Assembly: GCF_000003605.2 (NCBI RefSeq)
Contig: NW_003120426.1
Span: 101,768-125,249, forward strand
DNA length: 23,482 nucleotides
Direction of reading: 5' to 3'
From: Saccoglossus kowalevskii
Taxonomy: Eukaryota > Hemichordata > Enteropneusta > Harrimaniidae
Each line of letters starts with the position of its first letter. Position 1 is the first letter of the stretch. This document shows, piece after piece, positions 1-9,135 of the stretch. Under the pieces are notes generated by a model. That model was not told where the DNA came from and did not search any database. It worked only from the letters and a program-made list of their open reading frames with translations. Made by a program: the position numbers and the translations under genes.

Positions 1-442
1 ATTATACATCTTTTCCTTCCAAGGATACATCATGGGAATGCCGAAATCAAAAAAGTTTAGAACAGAACCAGCGAACTTTCATGTGTAGAGTCCGGTCAAA
101 CTCTGGTGGCAGCCATGTTTGTTTTTATTGTTACTAGGTCTCTTATGCACGTAATCATTCCATAGTTGGAAATTGCATTTCCTTATATGGTAGGATGAAA
201 ATACCCTGTAAAATACCGCAAAATTACGACACGCTGTAACTTATGGCGTTACGGTGACAGATGGATAATAATATCATTTATGTGCACTTCCACTTAATGA
301 AACACTGCATTCTTATTGGTAGTTCGGTATCACATACAGCCCTGAACACTGTTCATTATTATGTGTTATAAATCACCACTGTCGCAATTAAAGGTTTTTA
401 TGATGTCATAGCTTTACATTACCACACATTAATGTAAACCTC

Positions 443-458
443 AATTCACAAGTGAATT
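443..458. repeat. Short perfect inverted repeat
   Basis: AATTCAC and GTGAATT flank a two-base spacer. It could form a small hairpin, but such palindromes occur by chance in AT-rich DNA. No role is assigned. Confidence 0.5.
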
Positions 459-560
459 CATGTCAACAAAAAGACCCCAAATTTAACTTAAATTGCTTAA
501 TTCTGATGGCAGTGATTTATGAGAACAATATTGAATCTCCCACAGTGTGATATTGTATTC

Positions 561-630
561 GGAGAAGGGTTTAGACGCGATATTGTGATCTGCTTCCCCT
601 CACACATTATCTCATCATAGACCCTTCTCC
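561..630. repeat. Inverted repeat, 10-base arms, 50-base loop
   Basis: GGAGAAGGGT (561-570) is the exact reverse complement of ACCCTTCTCC (621-630). The arms are richer in G and C than the surroundings, which makes chance pairing less likely than for the AT palindromes nearby. It could be the remnant of a small foldback element. No duplicated target site was recognised. Confidence 0.5.
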
Positions 631-1285
631 TCATCAAATATGGCGCAGTGGGGGTTACATTATTGTTTAAACAATATGGCTTGGATGGGAATGTACGCTT
701 AAATAATGGGTTTGATCACATCACCAGTTATTGCTCACGTCCTTGCCCTGTTACGAGGCAGTAATGGGCAGCATGTCGTTCTTTATTCCACTAACTGTCA
801 GCTTGCAACCCGTGCATAGTGTACAAACAAATACAGACAAATCAACAACCTACGATCTGATCTCTGCACCTGAATCGTACCTGTTAAAATATTGATCCAT
901 TGAATAACATGTTCGTCAGAAATCAAACGTGACACACCGGTACATGTATATTACATTCAGTGTTATATTTTATCTAACAAAGCGACTGACGCAACAGACA
1001 GACGTAATGCCAAGTGATACTTTTACATCAAAGGTAATATAAAGACTGGAGCAGTGACACTGATCTCACTTGTGACAGCTTTTTCTTTAAAAATATTTTG
1101 GATAATGCTTTAATGATGACCTTAACCTTTCACTTGTGTTGTTCTTCACAAAATAAAACACAGAAAAACAACAACATTGAGACCTGCAGCCAGTGGGAAA
1201 TTATGTTAATATGTTCCAAAATTAGAGAAATTGTATTCAACAACTTAAACTGACTGAAGGTTTAGAATGGTAAATACCAAAAACA

Positions 1286-1482
1286 TACTGTAAAATACTT
1301 TATTATCGCTATTTTCGCTGAATAAGTGATTCAGTGAAAATAAAATCCAGCGAATATACCTTTTTTCCTATATTCTACATTCAACTCACCAAAAATCAGT
1401 GAAAATAAATTCCATACAAAATAGCCAAAAAAAATATTTTCAGCGAAAATTAATTCCAGCAAAAATAAAGTATTATTCAGTA
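1286..1482 (+). mobile_element. Family A MITE-like element, copy 1
   Basis: This is one of five copies in the window. It starts TACTGTAAAATACTTTATT and ends with a reverse-complement-like AAAGTATTATTCAGTA, so it has terminal inverted repeats. Inside, the words TTTTCGCTG and CAGCGAAAA recur. The middle matches the other copies through GATTCAGTGAAAATAAAATC, the CCAGCGAATATACC stretch and an AAAATCAGTGAAAATAAATT stretch. The copy is slightly short because one sub-terminal TTGGAATTAATTTTCGCT segment is missing. There is no coding capacity, so it would rely on a transposase made elsewhere. The TA|CTGT...ACAG|TA ends would fit a TA target duplication of the Tc1/mariner type, which is inference. Confidence 0.8.
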
Positions 1483-1652
1483 ACACAAGAACAAATAGTG
1501 AATGAAAAATATTATATAAAAATTTGCAAAGATTGTTGTAGGAAAAATGATGACTTTAATATAGATAAAATTAAACTATTGGTCAATATTAAATCCCAAG
1601 TAGATTGAATCACGAAATAACCACTGTTTAGTATAATTCTCTAAAAATAGTT
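1483..1652. other. Short AT-rich spacer
   Basis: It holds the end of a 69-codon lysine- and isoleucine-rich frame (1399-1608) that begins inside the family A element. The composition is what AT-rich DNA gives by chance, so it is not called as a gene. Confidence 0.4.
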
Positions 1653-1844
1653 CAACTCTTTGAGCACCATACTTTTTCCCGCCAAAATTTCAGTGCAACA
1701 ATCTTGACTATTTTTATGTATTTTTCTATAATTTTTGTGATAATTTTGGTCCAAATGGATATAATTTTTACTTGGCTACAGATCTTATCAAAATTCAAGA
1801 AAAGATATAAACCAAATTATGCTGTGAAAGGTGAGAAAAGTTGA
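1653..1844 (+). mobile_element. Family C short interspersed element, copy 1
   Basis: It begins TCAACTCTTTGAGCACCATA, continues through TTTTTCCCGCCAAAATTT, then AATTTTGGTCCAAATGGAT, a GGCTACAGATC word and ATCAAAATTCAAG, and ends GAGAAAAGTTGA. The last bases are a loose reverse complement of the first (TCAACT), so short terminal inverted repeats are likely. The same order of words recurs near 8962, 9446 and 16145, and in reverse near 20118, which makes this a family rather than a chance match. No coding capacity was seen. Confidence 0.55.
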
Positions 1845-2462
1845 AGGCCTTGTAATCGCAATCTGTCACTGCTGATCTGTCAAACTAACTGCTATATAAT
1901 AATAGGAATTTCAATCTTTTACTGTCACCTATCAAAATGCAATCGTGCATTCTCAACATTTGCAATTTTTTTACATATTTTTTATATACTTAATTTGGGC
2001 AAAATTTAACCTTTTGCTATGGAAAAAAAATATTTTGTGAAAAGTGCCAAAAAAGAATAAGAATTGAGACATTGTGGAAAATTTAAAGAAAAGGCTCACT
2101 CTAGGCTGTATTACATTGAAGTTGAAGAACTGTGTTGAAATGTGTGAAGTACTACTGGGTGTGGTCGAATGTTGTTATGGTTACCATATTTTCACTGATG
2201 CATAGAAATTATGAAAATTTGTTGTGATATTAAAGATTTTACAGTACGTTCCAGAAATTTACTTTGTTTGAATAAAACTGGCAGGGTTTTTTCATATGAT
2301 TTTAGTGGAACCTGATCATGTCTTTTTCACTCTGAACAACAAAAATGTTGGCAGCCATTTGCATCTATTAAGGTTTATTCGTAAATTGTAAACCACTATG
2401 ATTGCTTAAAAGACGAATATTCGTGAACATTTTGAGTCACCATGAGTCACTGGAGTCCTGGG
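1845..2462. other. AT-rich DNA, nothing recognised
   Basis: No gene-like frame and no clear repeat was found until the GAGTCAC words that announce the 31-bp array near 2435. Confidence 0.4.
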
Positions 2463-2696
2463 GATTCACTGACTTCTGCTGGCATCATAAGGAGTCACAC
2501 TGACTTTCACTGTGGTCCTAGGGAGTCACAGTGACTTTCACTGGTTTCCTAGAGAGTTAGTGACTACCCTACTTAGGTACCATGGAGTCACAGTAACTTT
2601 CACTGGTGTTCTTGGGAATCACAGTGACTTACACTGGGGTCTTAGGGAGTCATAGTGACTTACACTGGGGTCTTAGGGAGTCATAGTGACTTTCAC
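2463..2696. repeat. 31-bp minisatellite with palindromic core
   Basis: The word AGTCAC, or a close variant, recurs at 2493, 2524, 2555, 2586, 2617, 2648 and 2679, exactly 31 bases apart each time, with one more diverged unit 30 bases before the first. The typical unit reads GGGAGTCACAGTGACTT, then TCACTGGGGTCCTA. Its core AGTCAC-A-GTGACT is a perfect inverted repeat that could fold or bind a dimeric factor. The last two units are nearly identical and the first ones most diverged. Repeat edges are by eye. Confidence 0.85.
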
Positions 2697-3152
2697 AAAA
2701 TGCCCTCAAATTAACAAATCCAAAAAATGAATAGCAGTAAAAATAAAAATAAATAAAACTTCAATTCCGACTAACTTCCCTTTCAACCATTTTGTATATC
2801 AATTTTCTATTTTTAGCGAATATATGTTGTAATATTATGTTCGCATATCCACAAATAATTTGGCTTGACTTTCATGGTTATTTGCCTACTTGGCAATGAA
2901 AAAAAAGGTTTATGTAATTCATAGTTTGAAAAGTGGCATCCAGTCGTGAGGAACGTATAAAGCTGTCAATCCTGAGTGCTGTTTTTGTCTTCAATGTATG
3001 GACATCAATATCTATATAACAAGAATCACTGTGGGATAGTTGAAAGTTTCTCTCACCTCAGGCCTTCTTGAAAATAAGTACTAACTACTTATAGGAATAT
3101 AAATAAAATAAATAAATATATCTTGATGCTGACCCAGCTACACTTTGACAAA
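2697..3152. other. AT-rich DNA, nothing recognised
   Basis: It has simple A-rich runs and short ATAAATAAA stretches near 3100-3120, with no gene-like frame and no clear repeat. Confidence 0.4.
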
Positions 3153-3364
3153 TACTGTGGAATACTTTATTTTCGCTTGGAATTAATTTTCGCTATTTTT
3201 GCTAAAGGAATGATTCAGTGAAAATAAAATCCAGCGAATATACCTGTTTTCCTATCTTTTACATTCAACCCGCTAAAAATCAGTGAAAATAAATTCCATA
3301 TAACATACCTAAAAAGTCTTTTCAGCGAAAATAAATTCCAGTGAAAATAAAGTATTTTACAGTA
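3153..3364 (+). mobile_element. Family A MITE-like element, copy 2 (full length)
   Basis: This is the most complete plus-oriented copy. The left end is TACTGTGGAATACTTTATTT and the right end is AATAAAGTATTTTACAGTA, which pair as terminal inverted repeats of about 20 bases with one or two mismatches. Subterminal TTTTCGCT and AGCGAAAA words extend the symmetry. The internal GATTCAGTGAAAATAAAATC block is shared with copies 1 and 3. No open frame. Confidence 0.85.
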
Positions 3365-3488
3365 CATGCAGTAATTATTCATAGAAATAAAACAGACTGA
3401 AGATGTAATAAAAAGACAAGCCCCATTACACGTAATGGCCTCTGACTCTTACAAAGATTTGAATGAGCACCTGAGACACTGGCAGCCT

Positions 3489-3725
3489 AACCTTTTCACC
3501 ACCAGACTTTATCGCCCAAATTTATCTGGTCTTTTTTCTTATATTTTTCAATATTTCTGGAAAGAAATCGTAATTTTGGAGCCAACAGACAAAATTTGAG
3601 TCAATTTTCAGTTTTTACTCAAAAGATTTGGCTATTTTGTCTCAATCTTCTGAAGGAAAATGCAGACTATAAACGGGACTATCTTGTGATGAAAAGAGGG
3701 AACTGCATGGTGGTGAAAGTGTTAA
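3489..3725 (+). mobile_element. Family B MITE-like element, copy 1
   Basis: It opens AACCTTTTCACCACCAG and closes with GGTGGTGAAAGTGTT, a decayed reverse complement of the start. Between them are CAATATTTCTGGAAA, TCAATTTTCAGTTTTTACTC and CAGACTATAAACGG, all shared in the same order with the copies at 7232-8567 and 18141-18380. No coding capacity. The right TIR carries a small insertion (GCATGG) and one altered base relative to the copy at 18141. Confidence 0.85.
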
Positions 3726-4227
3726 GTTTTAAACACATAGTATTGATTACAATATGAAGTCATGGTTCATCTTGTAGGATGGTAGTTTAGCTACATCACT
3801 GCTTGTCTGTGTCAAGTCTGATTTACTGATTCTCATTAAGTGTGTGGTTAGAGTGGTTTTTCCTGTTCTGTAGTGTACGTAATTGAGCTAACATGTAAGT
3901 GTTCTGCTATGCATATTTTATTATGTGTATAGAACATGGTTCAGTTTTACAATTGCAGAGAATCAAATTTTTTACTATTTAAACTTTTCACTCTCATTAG
4001 TTTTTTTCCAGGTGAACATTTTATAGATTAATTCGTCTGTCAGCTTACAAGTCTTTTGTTCATTTTCAACTATAATGACATAATTTCACATATCGGTACT
4101 TAGTGTTTTGCTACTAGGAACTTTTGCGTTTTGAGGGCATTCTATCATTAAGATCATCTTCAACACATGTGGGTCCCATGTGACATATGATTAACAACAC
4201 AAAATTTGAACATGCATGCATGCCTTG
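3726..4227. other. AT-rich DNA, nothing recognised
   Basis: No frame above background and no shared repeat was seen before the 39-bp array. Confidence 0.4.
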
Positions 4228-4461
4228 ACTGGTGCTTTAAGTAGTCAAAATATAATGTATATAATGTTCAACATGCTAAGCAGACAAAATGTGCTGTACT
4301 TAATATTCAACAGGTTAAGTGGTTGAAAGGTGAAGTGCATAATATTCAACAGGTTAGGTGGTTGAAAAGTGAAGTGTATAATGTTCAACAGGTTAAGTAG
4401 TCAAATTGTGCTCAACATAAACTTCAGCAGGTAAAGTAGTCAAAATATATTTTGAATAATT
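4228..4461. repeat. 39-bp minisatellite, six units
   Basis: The word TTCAACA or TTCAGCA recurs at 4267, 4306, 4345, 4384 and 4423, each exactly 39 bases after the last, and a more diverged unit starts at 4228. A typical unit reads TTCAACAGGTTAAGTGGTTG followed by AAAGGTGAAGTGCATAATA. Units differ by substitutions only, with no indels. The period is a multiple of three, but every unit carries in-frame stops, so this is not a protein repeat. Confidence 0.85.
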
Positions 4462-5151
4462 AAATTTAATTAAGTTTGGAGAGGTCAAGCTGGGGTCACC
4501 ACTGTATGAATAATGAACCTGCATATGTAGGTTTTATAGAATAGTTTCTGGTGACTGATTGCATTCAGAAAAGTCAACACCAAACTTTGATGTTCTTATT
4601 TCATGGTTCAGTTACCTCATTGAATAAATAATATTGTAGCTAGACGACACAGTGCAACTGATCAGTGATTTCATGTTTAGCATTTAATGCTAAAAACTAC
4701 CTGTAATTAATTTTCAATATGGCATTGGTTTGCCACAATTTGTTTTGAAAAAAACCCAAAAACAAACACATTAGTAAAAGACAGTTAAACATGGCAAAAA
4801 TTGATGTATGCATTTGAAATTATCACTGTTATATGATAATAATACCCCTTGAAAGTACCAAGACATGTGTGTGTGCTTTAGTGGTCATGTATACATCGTA
4901 CATGACATTTTAATTGATAGAGCATTTGTATTAATTTTGAAATTTAAATGGCCATCGAAATGATAAGGTATCGTTACAGAATTTCGTAACTTTTAATTTA
5001 GGTAATATTCTTGGAGTTGGTAATCCCTTAAAACATATCTTAATTTTCTTTAACTTTTATTTTTGTTACTGTTTTTTAACATTTATTACATACCAGCTTA
5101 ATATGATTTGTTAACTTTCATTATGGTGTAATAAATGAAATTTATAATACC

Positions 5152-5152
<1 letters not shown>
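4462..5152. other. AT-rich DNA, nothing recognised
   Basis: No gene-like frame. A short GTGTGTGTG tract lies near 4867. Nothing else is supported. Confidence 0.4.

Positions 5153-5216
<64 letters not shown>
5153..5216. repeat. (TTA)21 microsatellite
   Basis: There are 64 uninterrupted bases of TTA repeats. A perfect array of this length is usually polymorphic between individuals. It sits in non-coding AT-rich DNA. Confidence 0.97.
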
Positions 5217-5217
<1 letters not shown>

Positions 5218-5837
5218 CCTAAAATACTCTTGGTTCAATTTCAAGTGTATTTTTCATCTCATGGACAAATTACATAGAACATAGACCATAGCATGTTTTG
5301 ATCCAAATACATCCCATTGGTGTGAACAACTTACAGTACACTGTTAACCCCTGTCTCATGGCATTTGGGATGAGGGTATGGATTTGATTTGTGTCACTTA
5401 AATCTGAAATGAATGATCTGATTTGAACAATTTTGTTTTGGACAAATAATTTAGTGTATTGTGCAATGATTCAGCAAGTTTCTATATGATTCATCTACAT
5501 TTAGGGGTATATTAGGTAAAAAATAACATGATCTGATAAACTACTACAGTGAAAATGTTGTTCTTTTCTGTTCTTAGCAATACATTCAATGATCAATGTC
5601 AATTTACAAATGTAGCTACCTTGTAATTTTGCTAATTAAGGCCAAGGAAACAAATTATTGTGTTCCTCATAACCCTACGTATGATATATTTTTAGTGAAA
5701 TTTGAACTTTTATTTTATGCAAATTAGGCAAGTGATATTTCACATTAAATGTCACAACTGAAATATTTCACATTGAACATCACAACTGTAAACAATATGC
5801 ACTACGGTCTTGTGAAAGAAAAAAAAATATTGACTTC
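5217..5837. other. AT-rich DNA, nothing recognised
   Basis: No supported gene or repeat. The 149-codon frame that begins at 5749 is only open because of the repeat array that follows. Confidence 0.4.
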
Positions 5838-6104
5838 CATACATGTTCCGAAGCTGTATGGTGTTCAATTCATGTTCCAGGGCTGTATGGTGTTCCATAC
5901 ATGTTTCTGGGCTGCACAGTATTCAATACATGTTCCAGAGCAGCATGGTGCTCCATACATGTTCCAGGACAGCATGGTGTTCCATACATGTCCCAGGGCA
6001 GCATGGTGCTCCATACATGTTCCAGGGCAGCATGGTGCTCCATACACGTTCCAGGGCTGCATTGTGTTTCATACATGTTCCAGGGCTGCAAGGTGTTCCA
6101 TTGC
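5838..6104. repeat. 29-bp minisatellite, nine units
   Basis: The word CATGGTG or a variant sits at 5857, 5886, 5915, 5944, 5973, 6002, 6031, 6060 and 6089, exactly 29 bases apart across all nine units. A typical unit reads CCATACATGTTCCAGGGCAG then CATGGTGTT. Because 29 is not a multiple of three and units lack stops in most phases, overlapping open frames of 65 to 149 codons appear on both strands. These are a property of the repeat and not evidence of a protein. The array is clearly less AT-rich than its surroundings. Confidence 0.93.
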
Positions 6105-6754
6105 TTCTTACTGTTTTTTGATACTCAATAATTATTCAACAAATAGGACGGCATTTTATATTAAATTTTCAGCTTATACATTAATATGCACAGAATGATC
6201 TGGTCCAATAATAGACCTACTGGGAATACATTAAAAATGTAATTATAATTTTTAGATAGCTTAAATCCATGACAACGCCATGCTCTAGAGTGCTGTGCAT
6301 TATCACCCTGGTTAATTGGTTATATAGTCATTCAAACTTCAAATTATACCTCTTAGCCCCAGGGAGCAAACAGCCATGATGTCTCTGAGCATCTAAATGC
6401 TCTTTGCAAAGATTTTCTGCAAAAGAATGTTTAACCATTGTAAATTGTTTTTACAAAGGAATTCACTGATTACATTAAAAACAATGTAATCCTACACAAC
6501 CTTTGACCCAGTATTGTACTCACCTGCATGCCTTGTGTTCAATGTTATCATAACTTCTATTCAAATTCAATCAAATTCTAAGTTTAATAGAGCTATATAA
6601 TTACAATGTACACTTTAAAAAAAAAAAATTAACACATTGCCTCCTGGAAGCGTCCATTGATTGAGAAAATAAATGGTAAAAATGTTTTCACGTGTTAAGA
6701 AGTCCTCCTAAGTTGAGTATTATTATCTATATTACATGTATATTAATTGAATTG
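6105..6754. other. AT-rich DNA, nothing recognised
   Basis: No gene-like frame or shared repeat. It includes a short poly-A run near 6618-6628. Confidence 0.4.
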
Positions 6755-7200
6755 TTAATTGATGCCAAGAGAAATAGTCATTGCCAACTGAAAGTGTGTG
6801 TGTATCTGGTAGCCTGACAAGGTTGCGTGAGTTGTGCCCTCCGTGGTGCTCCAAACCCAACACACGCCTGACAGAACGATGTAGTTTTTCATTGCCTTCG
6901 ACAATTTTTTGTCGGTACCAATCAAATTACAGTGACAGCCATCAAATGTAACCATTCACGGCAGTGTTTATTTGTTGACATAATGTGAGTTGCGCCTTCT
7001 AAGCGGTGACATGTGCACCAAAATGAATATTTATTGAAGAAGGTGTAAACTTTGCGAATTCGCAGTATTGATCTTGCCAATGAGACATACACTATTCTGT
7101 CAGGCGATAGTGGGGTCTGATGCCGTTCGTCTGGTGAGGGCGCCAATCACGCTGCATGTATCTGGCTGATACCTTGACACATTCTAATGTGTGCATATCA
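6755..7200. other. Less AT-rich block with inverted and direct repeats, origin unknown
   Basis: This block has more G and C than its flanks. It contains CGCCTGACAGAA (6865-6876) and its exact reverse complement TTCTGTCAGGCG (7095-7106), a CGACAA/TTGTCG hairpin near 6900, and a loose direct repeat of GTGAGTTG(T/C)GCC at about 6829 and 6985. Two overlapping minus-strand frames of 66 and 74 codons cross it (6755-6955 and 6922-7146), and neither resembles a protein I know. It may be a decayed DNA element or a conserved non-coding piece. Confidence 0.35.
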
Positions 7201-7277
7201 ATTAACTAATTTGAATAATTAGCAAATGTTCAACCTTTTCACCACTGGACTTTCTCACCCACATTTTTCTGCTTTTT

Positions 7278-8115
7278 AGTCCTCGTTTGGACGTAGTCCA
7301 AAAACGGGGACTTATAGTTTGCCCTGTGTGCGTCCGTGTGTCTGTGTGTCCGTGATCACCTGTATCTCGAACATGCATGGACCGATTAAGTTCAAACTTC
7401 ACTCATACATCACCATAATATGGGACATATGCACATGCATTTTTTTCATGATTCGATTAACGATAGGCGCATAGCGGCCATTTTAAGGCCGAAAATGCAC
7501 CAAAATCGCACATTTTCACCATTCCGGACCCGGATCTCAGTTATGCATGGATCGGGTTTGAAATGGCCGACTGGCGGCAATTTTGTTTTAAAGAATTCAG
7601 TTCTGGATCCGTATCTGAGACATGCCTGGATTGATCAAGTTCAAACTTCACACACACAAGGTACATCATGTCACAAATATGTATGTGCATTTGTTTCATG
7701 ATCTGCTGAAACAATAGCTGAATGATGGCCATTTTAAGGTCGAAAATGCATCAAAATCATGTATTTTCACAATTCCGGAACCGGATCTCAGTCATGCATG
7801 GATGGATTTGGTTCAGATTTAGTGCATATATTAAACACAATATAAGCTTGATGCATACCAATTTTTCTTCAGATCAAGTTCAAAATGGCCGACTGGCGAC
7901 CATTTTGTTTTAAAAAGTTTAGTTTTTGATCCATATCTCGGACATGCCTGGACAGATCAAGACCACACTTCACACACATACAATGTGTTGTACATATGCA
8001 GGTGCATATCGGATCAGACCACTGAAAGTGGTCTGAGATTTCGGTCATGATCTGCTTTGAATGTATATGTCACTCAAATATGAACGGAACGGGGACGTGT
8101 CATTGACAATGACTT
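7278..8115 (+). mobile_element. ~840 bp non-autonomous element with terminal hairpins (element D)
   Basis: The left end folds into a hairpin (7279-7311): GTCCTCGTTTGGAC is followed three bases later by GTCCAAAAACGGGGAC. The right end has ACGGGGAC and then a perfect hairpin GTCATTG-A-CAATGAC at 8099-8113. The left part holds repeated GTCCGTGTGTC words. The body is built of diverged tandem units: ACATGC followed by TGGA recurs at 7371, 7620 and 7942, and ATGGCCGACTGGCG recurs near 7563 and 7884. No transposase is visible. The 93-, 66- and 63-codon frames across it follow the repeat units. The class is uncertain. A hairpin close to the 3' end recalls Helitron-type elements, but a CTRR end is not seen. 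Confidence 0.75.
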
Positions 8116-8230
8116 GTTTTTATTATAATTCTTCAATATTTCTGAAAATGAATCCTAATTTTGGACCCAAAAATTTGATTAAATTTTCAGTTTTTACTTA
8201 CTATTTTTGTTCCAATCTTTTGCACGAAAG

Positions 8231-8505
8231 TTTAATAGTTAGTTATACCTATCATCCTTCTCTGGACATAGGTCACCAACAAGATTCCTCTAGCCAGGCT
8301 GGTCCTGTGCCAGTTTTTCCACTTCTCCCCAGGTATAGCCCAGCTTCCAGAAATCAGCCTCTAGGTCCCGTCACCAGGTGTTTGTTGAACGGGTCATTTT
8401 CTTTTTCCCTGTGGGTTCCTTTTCAGTGCTGCCCTTGTGATGTTTTGGTCTGGTTTTCGTAGGGTATGTCCCAGCCAGCGCCAGCGTCTCTGAAATATCT
8501 CCCGG
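8231..8505 (-). mobile_element. 5'-truncated LINE fragment: C-terminal end of a reverse transcriptase ORF
   Basis: Read on the minus strand from about 8505, the translation gives EIFQRRWRWLGHTLRKPDQN, then ITRAALKRNPQGKRK, then after a frame change a TW-stop-RDLEADFWKLGYTW stretch and an ending RNLVGDLCPEKDDRYN before a stop. This matches in order the C-terminal tail that I know from many invertebrate endonuclease/reverse-transcriptase LINEs (RRWRWIGH, NPQGKRKRGRP, WRRDLEAD, GLC...RDD). The polymerase core is absent. At least one frameshift and two in-frame stops (TGA after NTW, TAG after QPG) show it is dead. A preserved 3' end with a lost 5' end is what target-primed reverse transcription leaves. 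An RTE-like clade is suspected but not tested. Confidence 0.82.
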
Positions 8506-8567
8506 GACTATAAACGAGACTATTTTGTGAATTGTGATGAAAAGGGGGAACTGGTGGTGAAAAGGTT

Positions 8568-8749
8568 AAGCTAGTTTAGGATTGTATATGTAGTGGATTG
8601 TATATTAACTTTATGACACAGTACACTGTAAACACTTTTAATTTGCATATTTGGAATATTTGCGCTTTACTGACATTCATGACGCACAATTTCACGGAAG
8701 TCACTTTAACGTGTGTCTTCTCGACCTCAGTGAAATTTTGACTATTACA
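8568..8749. other. AT-rich spacer
   Basis: Short unique stretch between the nested family B element and a decayed family A copy. Nothing recognised. Confidence 0.35.
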
Positions 8750-8930
8750 ATTTTTCGCTATTTTGACTGAAGGAATGATTCAGTGCAAATCAGATTCAGC
8801 AAATATACCTTTTTTTCCTATATTTTACATTCAACTTATCAAAAATCAGTGAAAATAAATTCCATACAAAACACCCAAAACATCTTTTCAGCCAAAATTA
8901 ATTCCAGCTAAAATAAATTATTTTACAGTA
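8750..8930 (+). mobile_element. Family A MITE-like element, copy 3, left end lost
   Basis: Homology starts near TTTTTCGCTATTTTGACTG and runs through GGAATGATTCAGTG, CAGCAAATATACC, ATCAGTGAAAATAAATTCC and on to the right end TTATTTTACAGTA. The left terminal inverted repeat cannot be found, and several CAGCGAAAA words have decayed to CAGCCAAAA or CAGCTAAAA. This suggests the copy is older than those at 3153 and 17060. Confidence 0.75.
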
Positions 8931-8961
8931 TTTGGCTATACATATTTATGACCATATAACA

Positions 8962-9135
8962 CAGAGTTTCAGCTTTTTGTCATTTTGCCCGCTAAAATGC
9001 TGGTACAACATTTTACACATTTTAATGTATTTTTCATAATTTCTTCATTAATTTTGGACCAAATGGTCATAATTCTCCTTCGGCTACAGGTCTCGATCAA
9101 AAATAAAAAAAAAAATTGAAGAGTAAAATAGTATT
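8962..9135 (+). mobile_element. Family C relative, copy 2
   Basis: CATTTTGCCCGCTAAAATGC, ATGTATTTTTCATAATTT, TTTTGGACCAAATGGTCATA and GGCTACAGGTCTCGATCAAA occur in the same order as in the copy at 1653-1844. Ends are unclear. An AAATTATGTAGTAGTGAAAA word at about 9254 resembles the right part of copy 1, so the element may extend to about 9275. Confidence 0.5.

Larger units (their letters stand above)
1..1285. other. AT-rich DNA with no recognisable gene
   Basis: I see no open frame of useful length and no repeat family shared with the rest of the window. Two small inverted repeats stand out. One is AATTCAC-AA-GTGAATT at 443-458. The other has perfect 10-base arms, GGAGAAGGGT at 561-570 and ACCCTTCTCC at 621-630, with a 50-base loop. 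Neither is tied to a known function. Exons shorter than about 50 codons could be missed by eye. Confidence 0.5.
7232..8567 (+). mobile_element. Family B element, copy 2, split by two later insertions
   Basis: The left end AACCTTTTCACCAC is at 7232 and the right end CTGGTGGTGAAAAGGTT is at 8551-8567. The family B body is found in three pieces: 7232-7277, about 8116-8230 (with CTTCAATATTTCTG and AAATTTTCAGTTTTTACT) and about 8505-8567 (with GACTATAAACGAGACTATTT). Compared with the copies at 3489 and 18141, about 840 and 275 extra bases break it. The extra pieces have their own identities, so the family B element was already in place when they arrived. Confidence 0.85.

Noticed and set aside
5838-6104. 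CRISPR-like array with 29-base repeats
   Set aside because: The 29-base period is the full unit and there are no spacers between repeats.
5749-6198. 149-codon open frame as a repeat protein
   Set aside because: The frame is open because of a 29-bp tandem array without stops. Other phases and the opposite strand are open too.
8061-8462. 133-codon open frame as a gene
   Set aside because: It runs through the end of a repeat element, a family B piece and the antisense strand of a dead LINE.
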